Program-made: the position numbers and the translations under genes
Shown: positions 41,688 through 49,824 of the stretch, piece after piece
Layout of the letters: each line of letters starts with the position of its first letter
How positions within the stretch are numbered: the first letter of the stretch is position 1
From: Glycomyces sp040645615
GTDB taxonomy: Bacteria; Actinomycetota; Actinomycetes; Mycobacteriales; Micromonosporaceae
Direction of reading: 5' to 3'
NCBI RefSeq assembly: GCF_040645615.1
Contig: NZ_JBEYYO010000015.1
Coordinates: 78,657-142,656 of the forward strand
DNA: 64,000 bases
The notes under the pieces: generated by a model
The model's database searches: none
Told to the model about the DNA's origin: nothing
Seen by the model: the letters and a program-made list of their open reading frames with translations, nothing else

Positions 41688-42131
41688 CTACTCGGCCTGA
41701 GCCCATTGCGCAGCAAGGCCTTCGGCATCGGCAAGGAACGGCGCCAGGTCGATCTGCATTTCAGGAGACTGAGCGACGATCTTCCGGATTGCCAGGAGTT
41801 GCGTGCGGTGCTGATCGGCCGGGGAGATTTCCTGGATGAGGTCCTCCTCGCCCATCATCGCCCGGATGATGCCCTCGATGACAAGCTGCTTGACCGGCGG
41901 TTCGGCATTCCGGTAGTCATACTGCATTTCGGTAGCGAACTGCTTGATCGCGGTGAAGCTCTGGTCATCTTTGAATCGGACCTCGAGGCACACGGCGAAG
42001 AAGGCCACGATGAACATGTTGTAGTGCGAGATCTCGGGCTCGGGGATCTGGTCGTAAAGTCGATTGGCCTCGTCGCTCTTGCCGAGCGCGGCCGCCCTCA
42101 TCGTCTCGCGGAACAGCGGGTTAAGCGTCAT
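41688..42131 (-). CDS. Unrecognised helical protein, paralogue of the adjacent gene
   Basis: The 147-residue protein is not recognised. It is predicted all-helical, with the family layout: ALGKSDEANRLYDQI hairpin, HYNMFIVAFFAVCLEVRF, AIKQFATEMQYDYRNAEPPV, IIRAMMGEEDLIQEI and LADAEGLAAQWA. Its ATG overlaps the stop of the tail-anchored gene upstream by 4 bp, so it is co-translated. TPR-like or helical scaffold function is conceivable from appearance alone. Confidence 0.75.
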   Translation of the reverse strand: MTLNPLFRETMRAAALGKSDEANRLYDQIPEPEISHYNMFIVAFFAVCLEVRFKDDQSFTAIKQFATEMQYDYRNAEPPVKQLVIEGIIRAMMGEEDLIQEISPADQHRTQLLAIRKIVAQSPEMQIDLAPFLADAEGLAAQWAQAE

Positions 42132-42871
42132 GTCTTGGCTCTCCAGTCTTTCATTCTCCGTGCGATGACCTCGGTCACGAGTACGGCCACGACTACGAGG
42201 TTACCGACCGCGTTCTGGCCGTCGAAGTGTGTTTGAGGTAGTGCCGTGAAGGTTGCGGCGGGCTCGGCCGTTCCTACTACGGGGTAAGTCTCGGGCGGCT
42301 GGAAGGCTTCGGTCATCTCGGTCGTGGCAGGCTTCGTGAGTTCCTTGACCGCATCCGAATAATCCTGGGCGTTCCGAGCCACGTTCCGTGCGCCGCGACG
42401 GAACTTGCTCATCCCCTGGTCGGTGTTGGCGTTCTCGTGCTCCTTGTCGAGGAAGCCGAGCTTCGGGTCGATGCCCATCAGCTCTTCGCCGCTCGGCTTC
42501 GCGTCCTGCCTGAGCTGAGGCGGGATCGCGTCCAGGCCGACCGTTGGTGCGCCGTCCGCGTCCACCGAGGTGTGCGGCACGATCACGCCCGAGCCGGGCA
42601 CGGCCGGACCCATATTCCCGTGCATCACTGACAGCATCACAAAATGAGCCTTCGCCAGTGTCCCTTCGAAACCCGCCCTGCTGGCTTCAGCCGCTTCGAG
42701 CTTGTTGGCGACCTCACTCACTTGCCTGGACTTGTCCTCGGCTCCGATTCCCTCCAGGGCACCGGCCATCGCCTCGGCCTGCCCTTTCGACGAATTAACC
42801 TTCCCGGCCAACTCGCTGGCATGCTGGCGCAACCCATCAATCGCCCCCGCAGCCTCGCTCGCACTGGACAC
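42128..42871 (-). CDS. Tail-anchored protein with N-terminal helical domain
   Basis: The 247-residue protein has an N-terminal helical domain (about 1-85; LEGIGAEDKSRQVSEVANKLE and FVMLSVMHG) matching the two small proteins encoded just upstream. A polar linker follows, with VDADGAPTVGLDAIPPQL and many charged residues, then a single hydrophobic helix near the C-terminus (GNLVVVAVLVTEVIARR). The last is a likely tail anchor, placing the domain in the cytoplasm. The start codon is GTG. The family resembles DUF6244-type proteins, but I am unsure of that name. Confidence 0.7.
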   Translation of the reverse strand: MSSASEAAGAIDGLRQHASELAGKVNSSKGQAEAMAGALEGIGAEDKSRQVSEVANKLEAAEASRAGFEGTLAKAHFVMLSVMHGNMGPAVPGSGVIVPHTSVDADGAPTVGLDAIPPQLRQDAKPSGEELMGIDPKLGFLDKEHENANTDQGMSKFRRGARNVARNAQDYSDAVKELTKPATTEMTEAFQPPETYPVVGTAEPAATFTALPQTHFDGQNAVGNLVVVAVLVTEVIARRMKDWRAKT

Positions 42872-42873
42872 GC

Positions 42874-43134
42874 CTACCCGCCCTTGACCGCGAGCATCAT
42901 CGTCCTGGCCTCACCGAGCTGATGCTCCATACTCGCAAGAAACCCCGCCGCCTCGGTCTCCAACAACTGCACACAAGCCTGGGCGGCAGACGCCTTCGCG
43001 TCCGCCCCCAGCTCCTGCAACTGCCCCACCAGCCCGGCGACCTCAGCCCTTACGGCCTGCAACCGCGCCTGCAACTCAGCAGCGTCCCCGAGATTCGAGT
43101 CGATCGACCCGATCACGTCCTCAACGCTCGACAC
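42874..43134 (-). CDS. Small helical protein, paralogue 2 (DUF6244-like)
   Basis: The 86-residue protein consists of two or three long amphipathic helices: IDSNLGDAAELQARLQAVRAEVA, LQELGADAKASAAQACVQLLE and LGEARTMMLAVKGG. It aligns with the 84-residue protein upstream and the N-terminus of the tail-anchored protein downstream. It is similar in size to WXG100 proteins but lacks the WXG turn. The start is GTG; it lies 2 bases from the next gene. Confidence 0.72.
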   Translation of the reverse strand: MSSVEDVIGSIDSNLGDAAELQARLQAVRAEVAGLVGQLQELGADAKASAAQACVQLLETEAAGFLASMEHQLGEARTMMLAVKGG

Positions 43135-43145
43135 CGCCCGGGCCC

Positions 43146-43400
43146 TTAACCCTTGAGCGCCTGCGCCTGCGCCGCCAGGTTCTCCGCCGCATCCTTCGCG
43201 GCCTGCAACATCGCCCGCACCTGCTCGATCCCGTCCTTAACCGCCTGCGTCTGCGCGGTCTTGTCCTCGATCCCGAGCATCTGAAACTGCCCGGTCAACT
43301 CCTCCCCAGTCTGCACCGCAGCCGCCCCAGCAGCATCCGCCTGCGAAATCGCCTCCCCCACAGCGAGAATCGCATTCGAGAACTCATCAACATTCGCCAC
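43146..43400 (-). CDS. Small helical protein, paralogue 1 (DUF6244-like)
   Basis: The 84-residue protein begins MANVDEFSNAILAVGEAISQ and ends AAKDAAENLAAQAQALKG. It has FQMLGIEDKTAQTQAVKDGI in the middle, the same position as LEGIGAEDKSRQ in the tail-anchored protein. It is the first gene of the operon 43400-41234. GTG 43400 is preferred over TTG 43412 because GAGGGA is better spaced. No signal peptide or enzyme motif is seen. Confidence 0.72.
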   Translation of the reverse strand: MANVDEFSNAILAVGEAISQADAAGAAAVQTGEELTGQFQMLGIEDKTAQTQAVKDGIEQVRAMLQAAKDAAENLAAQAQALKG

Positions 43401-43509
43401 ACCAAACCCCAATCCCTCACCCTGAAAGCCAACGCCCCGAACCGAACGCGACCCACAGTCACGCTACCCCAACCCAACCCCACCGTGGGCTCACCAAGAA
43501 CCGCCGCTT

Positions 43510-44289
43510 TCAGTCCCCGGCGCGCCCGGCGCCGCTCCGTTTCCGTGCCGCCGTCCAGGCGACCTGGAGGACCACGGCGACGACCCCTGCTGCGATCGCG
43601 CCCGGCGCGAACACTTCGATGCCGATGAAGCCGGGCGGGTTGACGTCCGGGTCCTCACTGTGGAACAGCCACGGGCTGCCCGCCGCGAGGGCCGCGAACA
43701 GCAGCGCGACGAAACCGTATGCGACCCGACGGCCGGCTCGGCGCCATGCCGCGAGCACCACCAGCACGGCGGCCGCCGCGTAGAGCGCCGCGAGCGCGCC
43801 GACCGGCGATGCGGGATCGACGGTGCTGCTGATGTACATCGTGAGGACAAACAGCACCATCGCGAGGAGCACCAGCGCGCCCGCCTCGGCGAGGAACGAG
43901 TCAACTCCCGGTCGCGACGGTCTCCAGACCGCCAAGAGCAGCCAGCACGGCGGCATCGCCATGACGACGATGAAGATCGGGGTGAGGACGTGCTCGCTCC
44001 AGGCGAGGTCTGAACCGGTCCACATGTAGCCGAACCAGGCGTAGAAGGTGAGGAACCAGCAGATCGGCGCGAGGATCAAGGCGGTCCGCTTCAGGGCACG
44101 GCTTCCGGCGAGGAGGGCCGTGGCCACGGCCGACCAGAGGGCGGCGAAGTGCGCGATCAGGCTGATCGCCGAGTCCATCGTGCCGATGAAGTCGTTGAGG
44201 ATTCCTGCCGTGACAAGCGCGATGGTGAGCGGTCCGGTTATCCAGGCGATGCGGTGGCCCACGCCCGAGGCCCTTGATGTGGTGGTCAT
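43510..44289 (-). CDS. Unrecognised seven-helix membrane protein
   Basis: The 259-residue protein has seven or so hydrophobic helices. The first part has IAWITGPLTIALVTAGILND and TGSDLAWSEHVLTPIFIVVM, and the end is HSEDPDVNPPGFIGIEVFAPG followed by a last helix and a basic tail. No family is recognised. ATG 44289 has GGAG upstream; an upstream GTG adds 8 residues. Whether it belongs with the neighbouring helical-protein operon (110 bp downstream on the same strand) is open. Confidence 0.65.
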   Translation of the reverse strand: MTTTSRASGVGHRIAWITGPLTIALVTAGILNDFIGTMDSAISLIAHFAALWSAVATALLAGSRALKRTALILAPICWFLTFYAWFGYMWTGSDLAWSEHVLTPIFIVVMAMPPCWLLLAVWRPSRPGVDSFLAEAGALVLLAMVLFVLTMYISSTVDPASPVGALAALYAAAAVLVVLAAWRRAGRRVAYGFVALLFAALAAGSPWLFHSEDPDVNPPGFIGIEVFAPGAIAAGVVAVVLQVAWTAARKRSGAGRAGD

Positions 44290-44527
44290 GGGGCCAGTCT
44301 CCAATGCCGTCACCAGCCTCCGATCACCGAATCGGACACTGATTGTCGCTTTCCCACAACAGATTCCGGATCTGTGTCTGATTCGAACCGGATATTTTCT
44401 AGGGATCCTCCAACCGGCATGCGGTCGCGGGGGTGGGCATCGCTACTCCTAGTTTCGGCTGGCGATGTTCAACTTCTCACGGTACGTGAGCATCTGTGAT
44501 CATGGCGTGCCATGAAAGGGTTCCAAG
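44290..44527. other. 238-bp intergenic region, nothing recognised
   Basis: This divergent gap separates the membrane protein and the immunity-like gene. It is somewhat AT-richer around 44330-44400, as expected for promoters. I see no strong palindrome, RNA motif or gene. Confidence 0.3.
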
Positions 44528-44803
44528 ATGAATGAGCAAGCCGCGATCGACCGGGTCAGGGAGTATGCGCGCGAGAAGTATCCCGACTATCCGACCGCCG
44601 ACCTGGTGGCGGAACGATTCGAAATCGGCTGGACGATCTTCCCCCGCCCCGCCTCGGGCGACATTGCCCCAGAAGACATCAGCACCATCCGAATCGGCCG
44701 AACGATCTTCCTCATCGGCGACTCGGGCACCATCATGGAAGCCTCCTCCAGCCTCCCCCCGGGCCAACCCGAAGCCGAGTTCGTCCGCCAGTACGGCCGA
44801 TGA
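44528..44803 (+). CDS. YrhB/Imm35-like small protein, possible immunity protein
   Basis: The 91-residue protein has an N-terminal helix (IDRVREYAREKYPDY), then FEIGWTIFPRP and a beta-rich stretch IGRTIFLIGDSGTIMEASSS ending in a helix with FVRQYGR. The G-W-x-x-F, short loop, G-x-x-x-x-x-V/I-D/G layout resembles Imm35/YrhB proteins, which are often immunity factors of polymorphic toxins. No toxin gene is adjacent. This is pattern-based and tentative. GAAAGG lies before the ATG. Confidence 0.5.
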   Translation: MNEQAAIDRVREYAREKYPDYPTADLVAERFEIGWTIFPRPASGDIAPEDISTIRIGRTIFLIGDSGTIMEASSSLPPGQPEAEFVRQYGR

Positions 44804-44843
44804 ACTCAGACCGGCTTTGGGTTGTGCTGTGTCAGGTGTTCGG

Positions 44844-45482
44844 CTACCGGACTTCCAAGCCCGAGTACCGGGTTACCGCTTCCCGGAAGGCGTTCTTCGA
44901 GGGCCTGACCTTCGTGAAGTCGCACAATACGTATCCGCCGTCTCCCTTCGAGTACCGGTTCTGCGGCAGCTCCGGCAGGTACCCGCTGTCCGCCGGGAGT
45001 ACCGCGATGAGCTCTCGCCGCTGGCTGTCCTGGTACAGGTCGGCGAAGTGGTCGACTCGGTCCCAGGCAATCCGCAGTTCACGAGGTTGCCGGTAGACCT
45101 GGCGGACCGTGAGGTGCCGGTCGGAGAGTTCGATCGTGAACGGTGCCTCCGACCGTTCCAGCAGGAACATCCCGGCCATGAGAAATGCGCCCATGACGAT
45201 CCCGACGAAGACGCGATGGCCGCCATCCTCGAAGTCGTCCTCCGCCAGCAGCACCCACAGGAGTCCCAATGCGCCGAATCCGCCGTATAGGAGCGCGCCG
45301 ATCTGCTCTCCCCGGCTGGTATGCCGTTCGCTAACGAAGGTCTGGACTCCTGAAGGGCCACTTCGGTTCTCATGGCGTTCTGAAGTCGAACTCAATCGGT
45401 ACTGCTTGAAGGCGTACCAGGCGCCCGCCACGCCCGCGGCGACCCCGACCACTTGCAGGAACGCTTCGAAACCACCACTCAT
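44844..45482 (-). CDS. Unrecognised membrane protein with three helices
   Basis: The 212-residue protein has an N-terminal helix (about 8-26), a polar loop, two further helices (about 62-105) and a C-terminal cytoplasmic domain of about 95 residues with a beta-rich PH-like look (FTIELSDRHLTVRQVY and RIAWDRVDHFADLYQD). It is not recognised; the layout recalls bacterial PH-domain membrane proteins. It is convergent with the immunity-like gene. Confidence 0.6.
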   Translation of the reverse strand: MSGGFEAFLQVVGVAAGVAGAWYAFKQYRLSSTSERHENRSGPSGVQTFVSERHTSRGEQIGALLYGGFGALGLLWVLLAEDDFEDGGHRVFVGIVMGAFLMAGMFLLERSEAPFTIELSDRHLTVRQVYRQPRELRIAWDRVDHFADLYQDSQRRELIAVLPADSGYLPELPQNRYSKGDGGYVLCDFTKVRPSKNAFREAVTRYSGLEVR

Positions 45483-46032
45483 CCCCTGACGGTATAGGAC
45501 GAATGCTATTGCGGCGTAACCCTAACCTCAATCCGTCTGTGGCCATTGTGGTTTGCGTTGTGGTCTGGGTTCTCCCGGTTTGTCATCGACCATATGAGGG
45601 GCTGCCGGACTGCGGTGTCGTCGCGGTGGGCGCCAAGTGGTCTCGCTCGCCTGGTGGCGGCCGCTTTACGCTCCTTTCTACGGCGGGTCGGTGGGGTGTG
45701 GGTCCTGGCTCCGTGCTTCCGTCTCCGCTGGTAGCGGCCATGCCGTGGTGGGTCTTTCCCATGTCATCAGAGATTCGAGACGTCTTGCGAAGTGCTTTTC
45801 TCCGCCCGCGCCCGATGGACCTGCGCCGGTGGCTTCCGCCTCAGGCCGACTCGGTCAGCCAGGCGCCGCAGCAGTGCGTCGCCGAGCCGCCTAGCGCAAG
45901 CGCGCCAACCAACACCGAACCAGCTGAGGCCCTGCGACGACGGCGGTATCAGAGATACGCGAGACCTACAGGGCCTCCGATCACCGCCACCGCGCCGCGT
46001 GGTCGGGGTCTGCGCTCGACCTTGGGGTGGGC

Positions 46033-46144
46033 GGTGGGTGAAGGTCAAAGGCGGCAGCGACGACGAGGCGGGTGGCTGGGCGGGGCCGGTTGGTGGCGTT
46101 CGGGTGTGTGGTGGGTGAAGGTCAAAGGCGGCAGCGACGACGAG
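46033..46144. repeat. 35-bp identical direct repeats
   Basis: Bases 46033-46067 and 46110-46144 are identical over 35 bp (GGTGGGTGAAGGTCAAAGGC and following), 77 bp apart, within the gene-poor island. A degenerate third copy is not evident. Confidence 0.85.
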
Positions 46145-46739
46145 CCGGGTGGTCGGTGGGGGTTGGTTGGTGGCGGCGGGGTCCGGATGTGCTTGCGGCG
46201 CTTGGGGTTCGGGCGTGAACGTGAGTGGTGTGTACCCCTGTGGGTGATGACAATACGTGTGGTGGGTGGGATGATTGGTGTACGTACAGGGACATGGTTT
46301 TCGTACGGGTGGCGTGTTGGGTGCAAGCAGACTAAGCCAAGCCTCTGGCCCGCTCGTCACTTCGGCGAAGATCGAGCCGACCATCTCGCGCTCCCGGACT
46401 TTCCGGGGGTGGGTCGTGTTCAATCCTTCGTATGATCGGGTTTGGGTCGCTTCCGGCAGCTTGTCTCAGAGCGGGACATGGGATCAGGGAGGGCCCGGAG
46501 ATCACTTGGTCGGGATCACCCTGGCCAGGAGGCAGTGTCGTTGGAACGAGGCACACCGTATCGAGGCGGTTAGGACTGGCAAGGGAGCACGACACTCCCT
46601 CACCGGGTATCCACTCCCGGGCCAGACCACTCGAGACGACCACGACGATGCCACGGGCAGTTGCTACGGCCTTGCCACAGAGACAAGGACACCGCAACAC
46701 CCCACGCACGCCGTGCACCGGCCCACACCGAAAGGCGAG

Positions 46740-47000
46740 GGCCACCGAAGGCATGGGCACGAAACCGACAGGTCAGGGCCTGAGGAAGTGTGGGCGCGAC
46801 GCCGGAAGGCCGAAGGTCCGACTCGGCATGGCTTGACACCGCGAAGGTGAAAAGCCGAAACGGCATGGGCGCAAGGCCGGAAGGCCGAGGGCCTGACGCA
46901 GGATGGGCCAGGGCCGAAAGGCACCGGGCCCGAGGAAGTGTGGGCGCGACGCCGAAAGGCCGAGGGCCGAGGCAGCATGGCCTCGAAAAGCGAAGGCCAC
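46740..47000. repeat. Degenerate tandem repeat, period about 37-38 bp
   Basis: GGCATGG-type markers recur at about 46750, 46826, 46862, 46901 and 46975, that is at 37-38 bp or its double. A long match GAGGAAGTGTGGGCGCGACG occurs at 46782 and 46932 (150 bp, four periods), followed in both by G-N-AAGGCCGA. It is non-coding by appearance. Confidence 0.7.
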
Positions 47001-47061
47001 CACCGGTCAAACCCGGCATCACGAACCCGGGTCACGAGGAAGCGGAAGGAGGTGAACACCG

Positions 47062-47391
47062 ATGCAGCACACCACGACCATCAGCATGTCCGACACGGCC
47101 ACCCACCAGGGAACCGCGACCGGCACTTCCACCATGCCCACCGCCACCCCGACCGCAACCGACACGGCAACGGCAACCGACACGGTCATCCTGCCCGCCA
47201 CCGCCACCGCCACCGCCATCCTGACCGCCGCCGCCGGGCAAACCCTCACCGGCACCAGCCAGGCCACGGCAACCCACCCCGACCACACCCCCACCAGCCA
47301 CCGTCGCCGCCAGCCCGAACCCCAAACCGATCGGGCCCGGCAACGACAACAACCCGCACCAACCCCTCACCCCGTTGTCGCCGCCGCCTGA
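47062..47391 (+). CDS. Short Thr/Ala-rich ORF with strong ribosome-binding site (tentative)
   Basis: The 109-residue ORF is dominated by Thr/Ala (SDTATHQGTATGTSTM) and then Pro/Arg/His-rich sequence encoded by the 73-bp repeats. A near-perfect AAGGAGGTGAAC precedes the ATG, the only reason to list it. It may be chance in repetitive DNA, or a small secreted or surface peptide, although no signal peptide is clear. Confidence 0.25.
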   Translation: MQHTTTISMSDTATHQGTATGTSTMPTATPTATDTATATDTVILPATATATAILTAAAGQTLTGTSQATATHPDHTPTSHRRRQPEPQTDRARQRQQPAPTPHPVVAAA

Positions 47392-47580
47392 ACCCAGCCC
47401 CGATCGGGCCTAGCCACGACAAACAGCCCGCACCGCCCTCCACCTCTTCGTCGCTGCCGCCTGAACACCGACTCAAACCGGCCCGGCCCCGAGAACGGCC
47501 CGCACAACCCCTCACCCCGTTGTCGCCGCCGCCCGAACCCAGCCCCACACCGACCGGGGCTCGATCGGCTGCCGTCAGCG
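47303..47580. repeat. Degenerate tandem repeat, period about 73 bp
   Basis: GTCGCCGCC (or GTCGCTGCC) recurs at 47303, 47377, 47450 and 47522, spacing 74, 73 and 72 bp, each followed by CTGAAC/CCGAACCC and a GGCCCGG segment. CACCCCGTTGTCGCCGCCGC is nearly exact in copies two and four. The reverse complement resembles the 46033 repeats. Confidence 0.75.
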
Positions 47581-47650
47581 GGTGAGGCGGACCGTGTCGA
47601 CGCCCTTGTCAGTGTCTGCCATTCCGGGGTTCTACCATGCGCGGCAACAG

Positions 47651-47698
47651 GAACGAACCCGGTTTCCCCACCGCAACACGGGAAAACCGGGTTCGTTC
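47651..47698 (-). terminator. Hairpin overlapping the MFS stop codon
   Basis: GAACGAACCCGGTTT (47651-47665) pairs with 47684-47698 as a 15-bp stem. The last bases overlap the TGA of the minus-strand MFS gene. It could terminate that gene. Confidence 0.65.
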
Positions 47699-49082
47699 AG
47701 GCGGCTGGGATGAGTTCTCGGTTGGATTTCTTGGTAGTCGGGGTCAGGAGCGGGATCAGACCCAGGAACCCGATTGCGGCGGCTGCGATGAGGACCAGGC
47801 GCATGCCGTCGAGGGAGTAGCCCGACAGGCCCCATCCGAGCGTCGCCAGCGACGGGGCCGCAGCGATCGCGGTCTGGCGGAACAGGCTCATCGCGCCTGA
47901 CGCGGTGGCGGCGAGGCGCTCTGGAGTCGCTTCCAACGTCATCGCGGTCTGCGCGCCGCCGAACAGGCCGACGCCGACACCGACGAGGCCAATGCGCCAC
48001 AACAAATCAAACATCGTCCACTCAGGATTGAGTGGCAGCAGGTTCACAGTCGCCAAGGCGATGAACGCCAGGCCAACAAAGGTGGTGCGGGCCGCACCCC
48101 AGCGGTCGGTGAGCCATCCGGCGACGAAACTCGTCGCGGCGGTGGTGGCGGCCATGACCATCGTCGGAATCCCTAGCTTCGCAGCAGGAAGCGCGAGCTC
48201 CCGGGCCAAGAAGAACGGCACCAGCATGAGCAGCGTGCCCTGCACCGCCGTCTGCGCCCACAACGCCCACAGCGAACCCCGCGCGGCCTTGATGCGCATC
48301 ATCTGGCGGACCTCAGCACCCGAACCGGTCCGCAGGCACTTCACGAACCCGACCACGCCCAAGAGCGCCAAGGCAAGCCAGGCCGGGTGGAGCTCGACGG
48401 CGAGCGTCAAAGCAATGAGCAGGGGAGTGAAGGCGATGAGCAGGTATACGGTCTCGACCAGCGTGCTCTTCGATGGTCCGCGCAGCGGCAGCGTGCGTGG
48501 CATGCGCCGTCCGAGGACGAGCACCGCGACGGCGACCGGGAGGTTCAGCAGAAACGCTGCGCGCCAACCGAACTGCTCGGCCAAGAGTCCACCCAAGAGC
48601 GGCCCGGTGATCCCGCCGATCGGGCCGAGCGCGAACACCAGGCCCATCGCGCGTCCCCGCAGCGCGGGGGCCACGGCCTCGGCGGCGATGAGCGGCATGA
48701 GCACGAACGTGATCGCGGCGAACGCGCCTTGCAGGACGCGTCCGGTGATGAGCCATTCGACTCCCGGCGCGGCGGCGACGAGTACGCCGGTCGCGGCGAA
48801 TCCGGCCACCGACATGAGGAGCGCGGGGCGTCTCCCGACTCGTCCGAGCCAGCCGCCGACGGGGATGACCAGCGCGATCGCCGGGAGGGTGAAGCCGAGC
48901 ATCGCCCATTGGGCGATCGCGGGGGTGGTCTGGAGGTCGTCGGTGATGACGGGCATGACCGTGGCGACGGTGAAGGCGTCGAGCTGGACCATGAACAGGA
49001 TCAGACCGGCGGCGACGACGATCGACCAGCGGTTCGCCGGGGATGCTGTGTCGCTGCGGCTGTTGTGAGCGGGGCGGTTCAC
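47697..49082 (-). CDS. MFS drug-efflux transporter, DHA2 type
   Basis: The protein is 461 residues from GTG 49082, with AAGGAGGAG 6 bases upstream. It has about 14 helices, the first with FMVQLDAFTVATVMPVI (motif D1 type), loop 2-3 GGWLGRVGRRPALL and motif C-like GLVFALGPIGGITGPLLGG. This is the EmrB/QacA layout for proton-driven export of drugs or lipophilic cations. A divergent TetR gene 90 bp away is its probable repressor. Confidence 0.9.
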   Translation of the reverse strand: MNRPAHNSRSDTASPANRWSIVVAAGLILFMVQLDAFTVATVMPVITDDLQTTPAIAQWAMLGFTLPAIALVIPVGGWLGRVGRRPALLMSVAGFAATGVLVAAAPGVEWLITGRVLQGAFAAITFVLMPLIAAEAVAPALRGRAMGLVFALGPIGGITGPLLGGLLAEQFGWRAAFLLNLPVAVAVLVLGRRMPRTLPLRGPSKSTLVETVYLLIAFTPLLIALTLAVELHPAWLALALLGVVGFVKCLRTGSGAEVRQMMRIKAARGSLWALWAQTAVQGTLLMLVPFFLARELALPAAKLGIPTMVMAATTAATSFVAGWLTDRWGAARTTFVGLAFIALATVNLLPLNPEWTMFDLLWRIGLVGVGVGLFGGAQTAMTLEATPERLAATASGAMSLFRQTAIAAAPSLATLGWGLSGYSLDGMRLVLIAAAAIGFLGLIPLLTPTTKKSNRELIPAA

Positions 49083-49172
49083 GGGAATCTCCTCCTTCAG
49101 TAACTTCACATGATGTGCACTTAGTAAACTACACAACATGAGAAGTTTCAATGAGGATGTCGAGGTGACGCC
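49083..49172. promoter_or_regulatory. Divergent promoter/operator region of the MFS-TetR pair
   Basis: The 90-bp gap contains CACAT, 1 base, ATGTG (49107-49117) within AT-rich sequence, and a spaced AGTAACTT/AGTAAACT pair on either side. These are candidate TetR binding sites overlapping the MFS promoter. Confidence 0.55.
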
Positions 49173-49817
49173 GTGAGTCCCGCCACCGCTCCGCAGAACT
49201 CGCGCGGTCGCCGCACTCGCAGCGCTCTTCTGGCCGCCATCGCCGAGATCGTGGAGAACGAAGGCTTCGCGGGGCTGACCATGAACGCCGTGGCCGACCG
49301 CGCGGGGGTCTCGCGCCGGGCCGTATACCTGCACTTCGCCTCGCGCGCCGAGCTGATCCCGGCGCTCCACGACTATGTGATCGAGGAGCAGGGCCTGGAG
49401 GAGTCGCTCGAACGCGTATGGGCTAGAGACGATCCGGTCGAGGCGCTCGAGGAGTGGGCGGCGCATCTGGCGCGGGTGCACCTTCAAGTACTGGCGGTGG
49501 ACCGGGCGGTGCGATACACCCGTCATGCAGATCCGGACGTGGAGGCCTACCGCCGCAACGTCTCCGGGCGGCAGCTGGAGAGCTGTCGCGCCATCGTCGA
49601 GGGCTTGTCCGAAGCCGGTCTTCTCGATCCTCATTGGACAGTAGATCGGGCTGTCGAGATGCTCTGGGCGCTGATCTCCACCGACCTGTTCGAGGCCCTG
49701 CACCAGGAGGCCGAGTGGGACGCCGAGGCGGTCCGCGAGCACTTCGCGTTCCTGCTGCGCCGAACGTTCGTCAGCGCTGCTCGACAATCGGCCGATCCGC
49801 AGGCCGAGGCGCAGTAG
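49173..49817 (+). CDS. TetR-family transcriptional regulator of the MFS gene
   Basis: The 214-residue protein has an HTH at about 14-58 (TRSALLAAIAEIVENEGFAG and MNAVADRAGVSRRAVYLHF) and a helical ligand domain. The start codon is GTG. Divergent placement next to a DHA2 efflux gene implies drug-responsive repression. The stop is 7 bases from the convergent arginine deiminase gene. Confidence 0.88.
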   Translation: MSPATAPQNSRGRRTRSALLAAIAEIVENEGFAGLTMNAVADRAGVSRRAVYLHFASRAELIPALHDYVIEEQGLEESLERVWARDDPVEALEEWAAHLARVHLQVLAVDRAVRYTRHADPDVEAYRRNVSGRQLESCRAIVEGLSEAGLLDPHWTVDRAVEMLWALISTDLFEALHQEAEWDAEAVREHFAFLLRRTFVSAARQSADPQAEAQ

Positions 49818-49824
49818 TCCCTAC

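Larger units (their letters stand above)
45483..47696. other. 2.2-kb repeat-rich, gene-poor island
   Basis: No frame has convincing protein sequence. Three blocks of degenerate tandem repeats fill it (listed separately), and copies of one short GTCGCTGCCGCC-type motif occur in opposite orientation at the two ends (46050-46130 and 47303-47530). The base composition and lack of third-position bias differ from flanking genes. One short ORF at 47062 has a good ribosome-binding site. The island ends at the MFS terminator. Confidence 0.6.

Noticed and set aside
42874..43400. WXG100/ESX type VII substrates
   Set aside because: Size and helicity fit, but there is no WXG motif, no YxxxD/E export signal that I can see, and no EccC-type ATPase in the window.
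45503..46435. 310-codon open frame in the repeat island
   Set aside because: Composition is low-complexity and repeat-driven, there is no ribosome-binding site or domain, and the GC pattern is not that of a coding frame in this genome.
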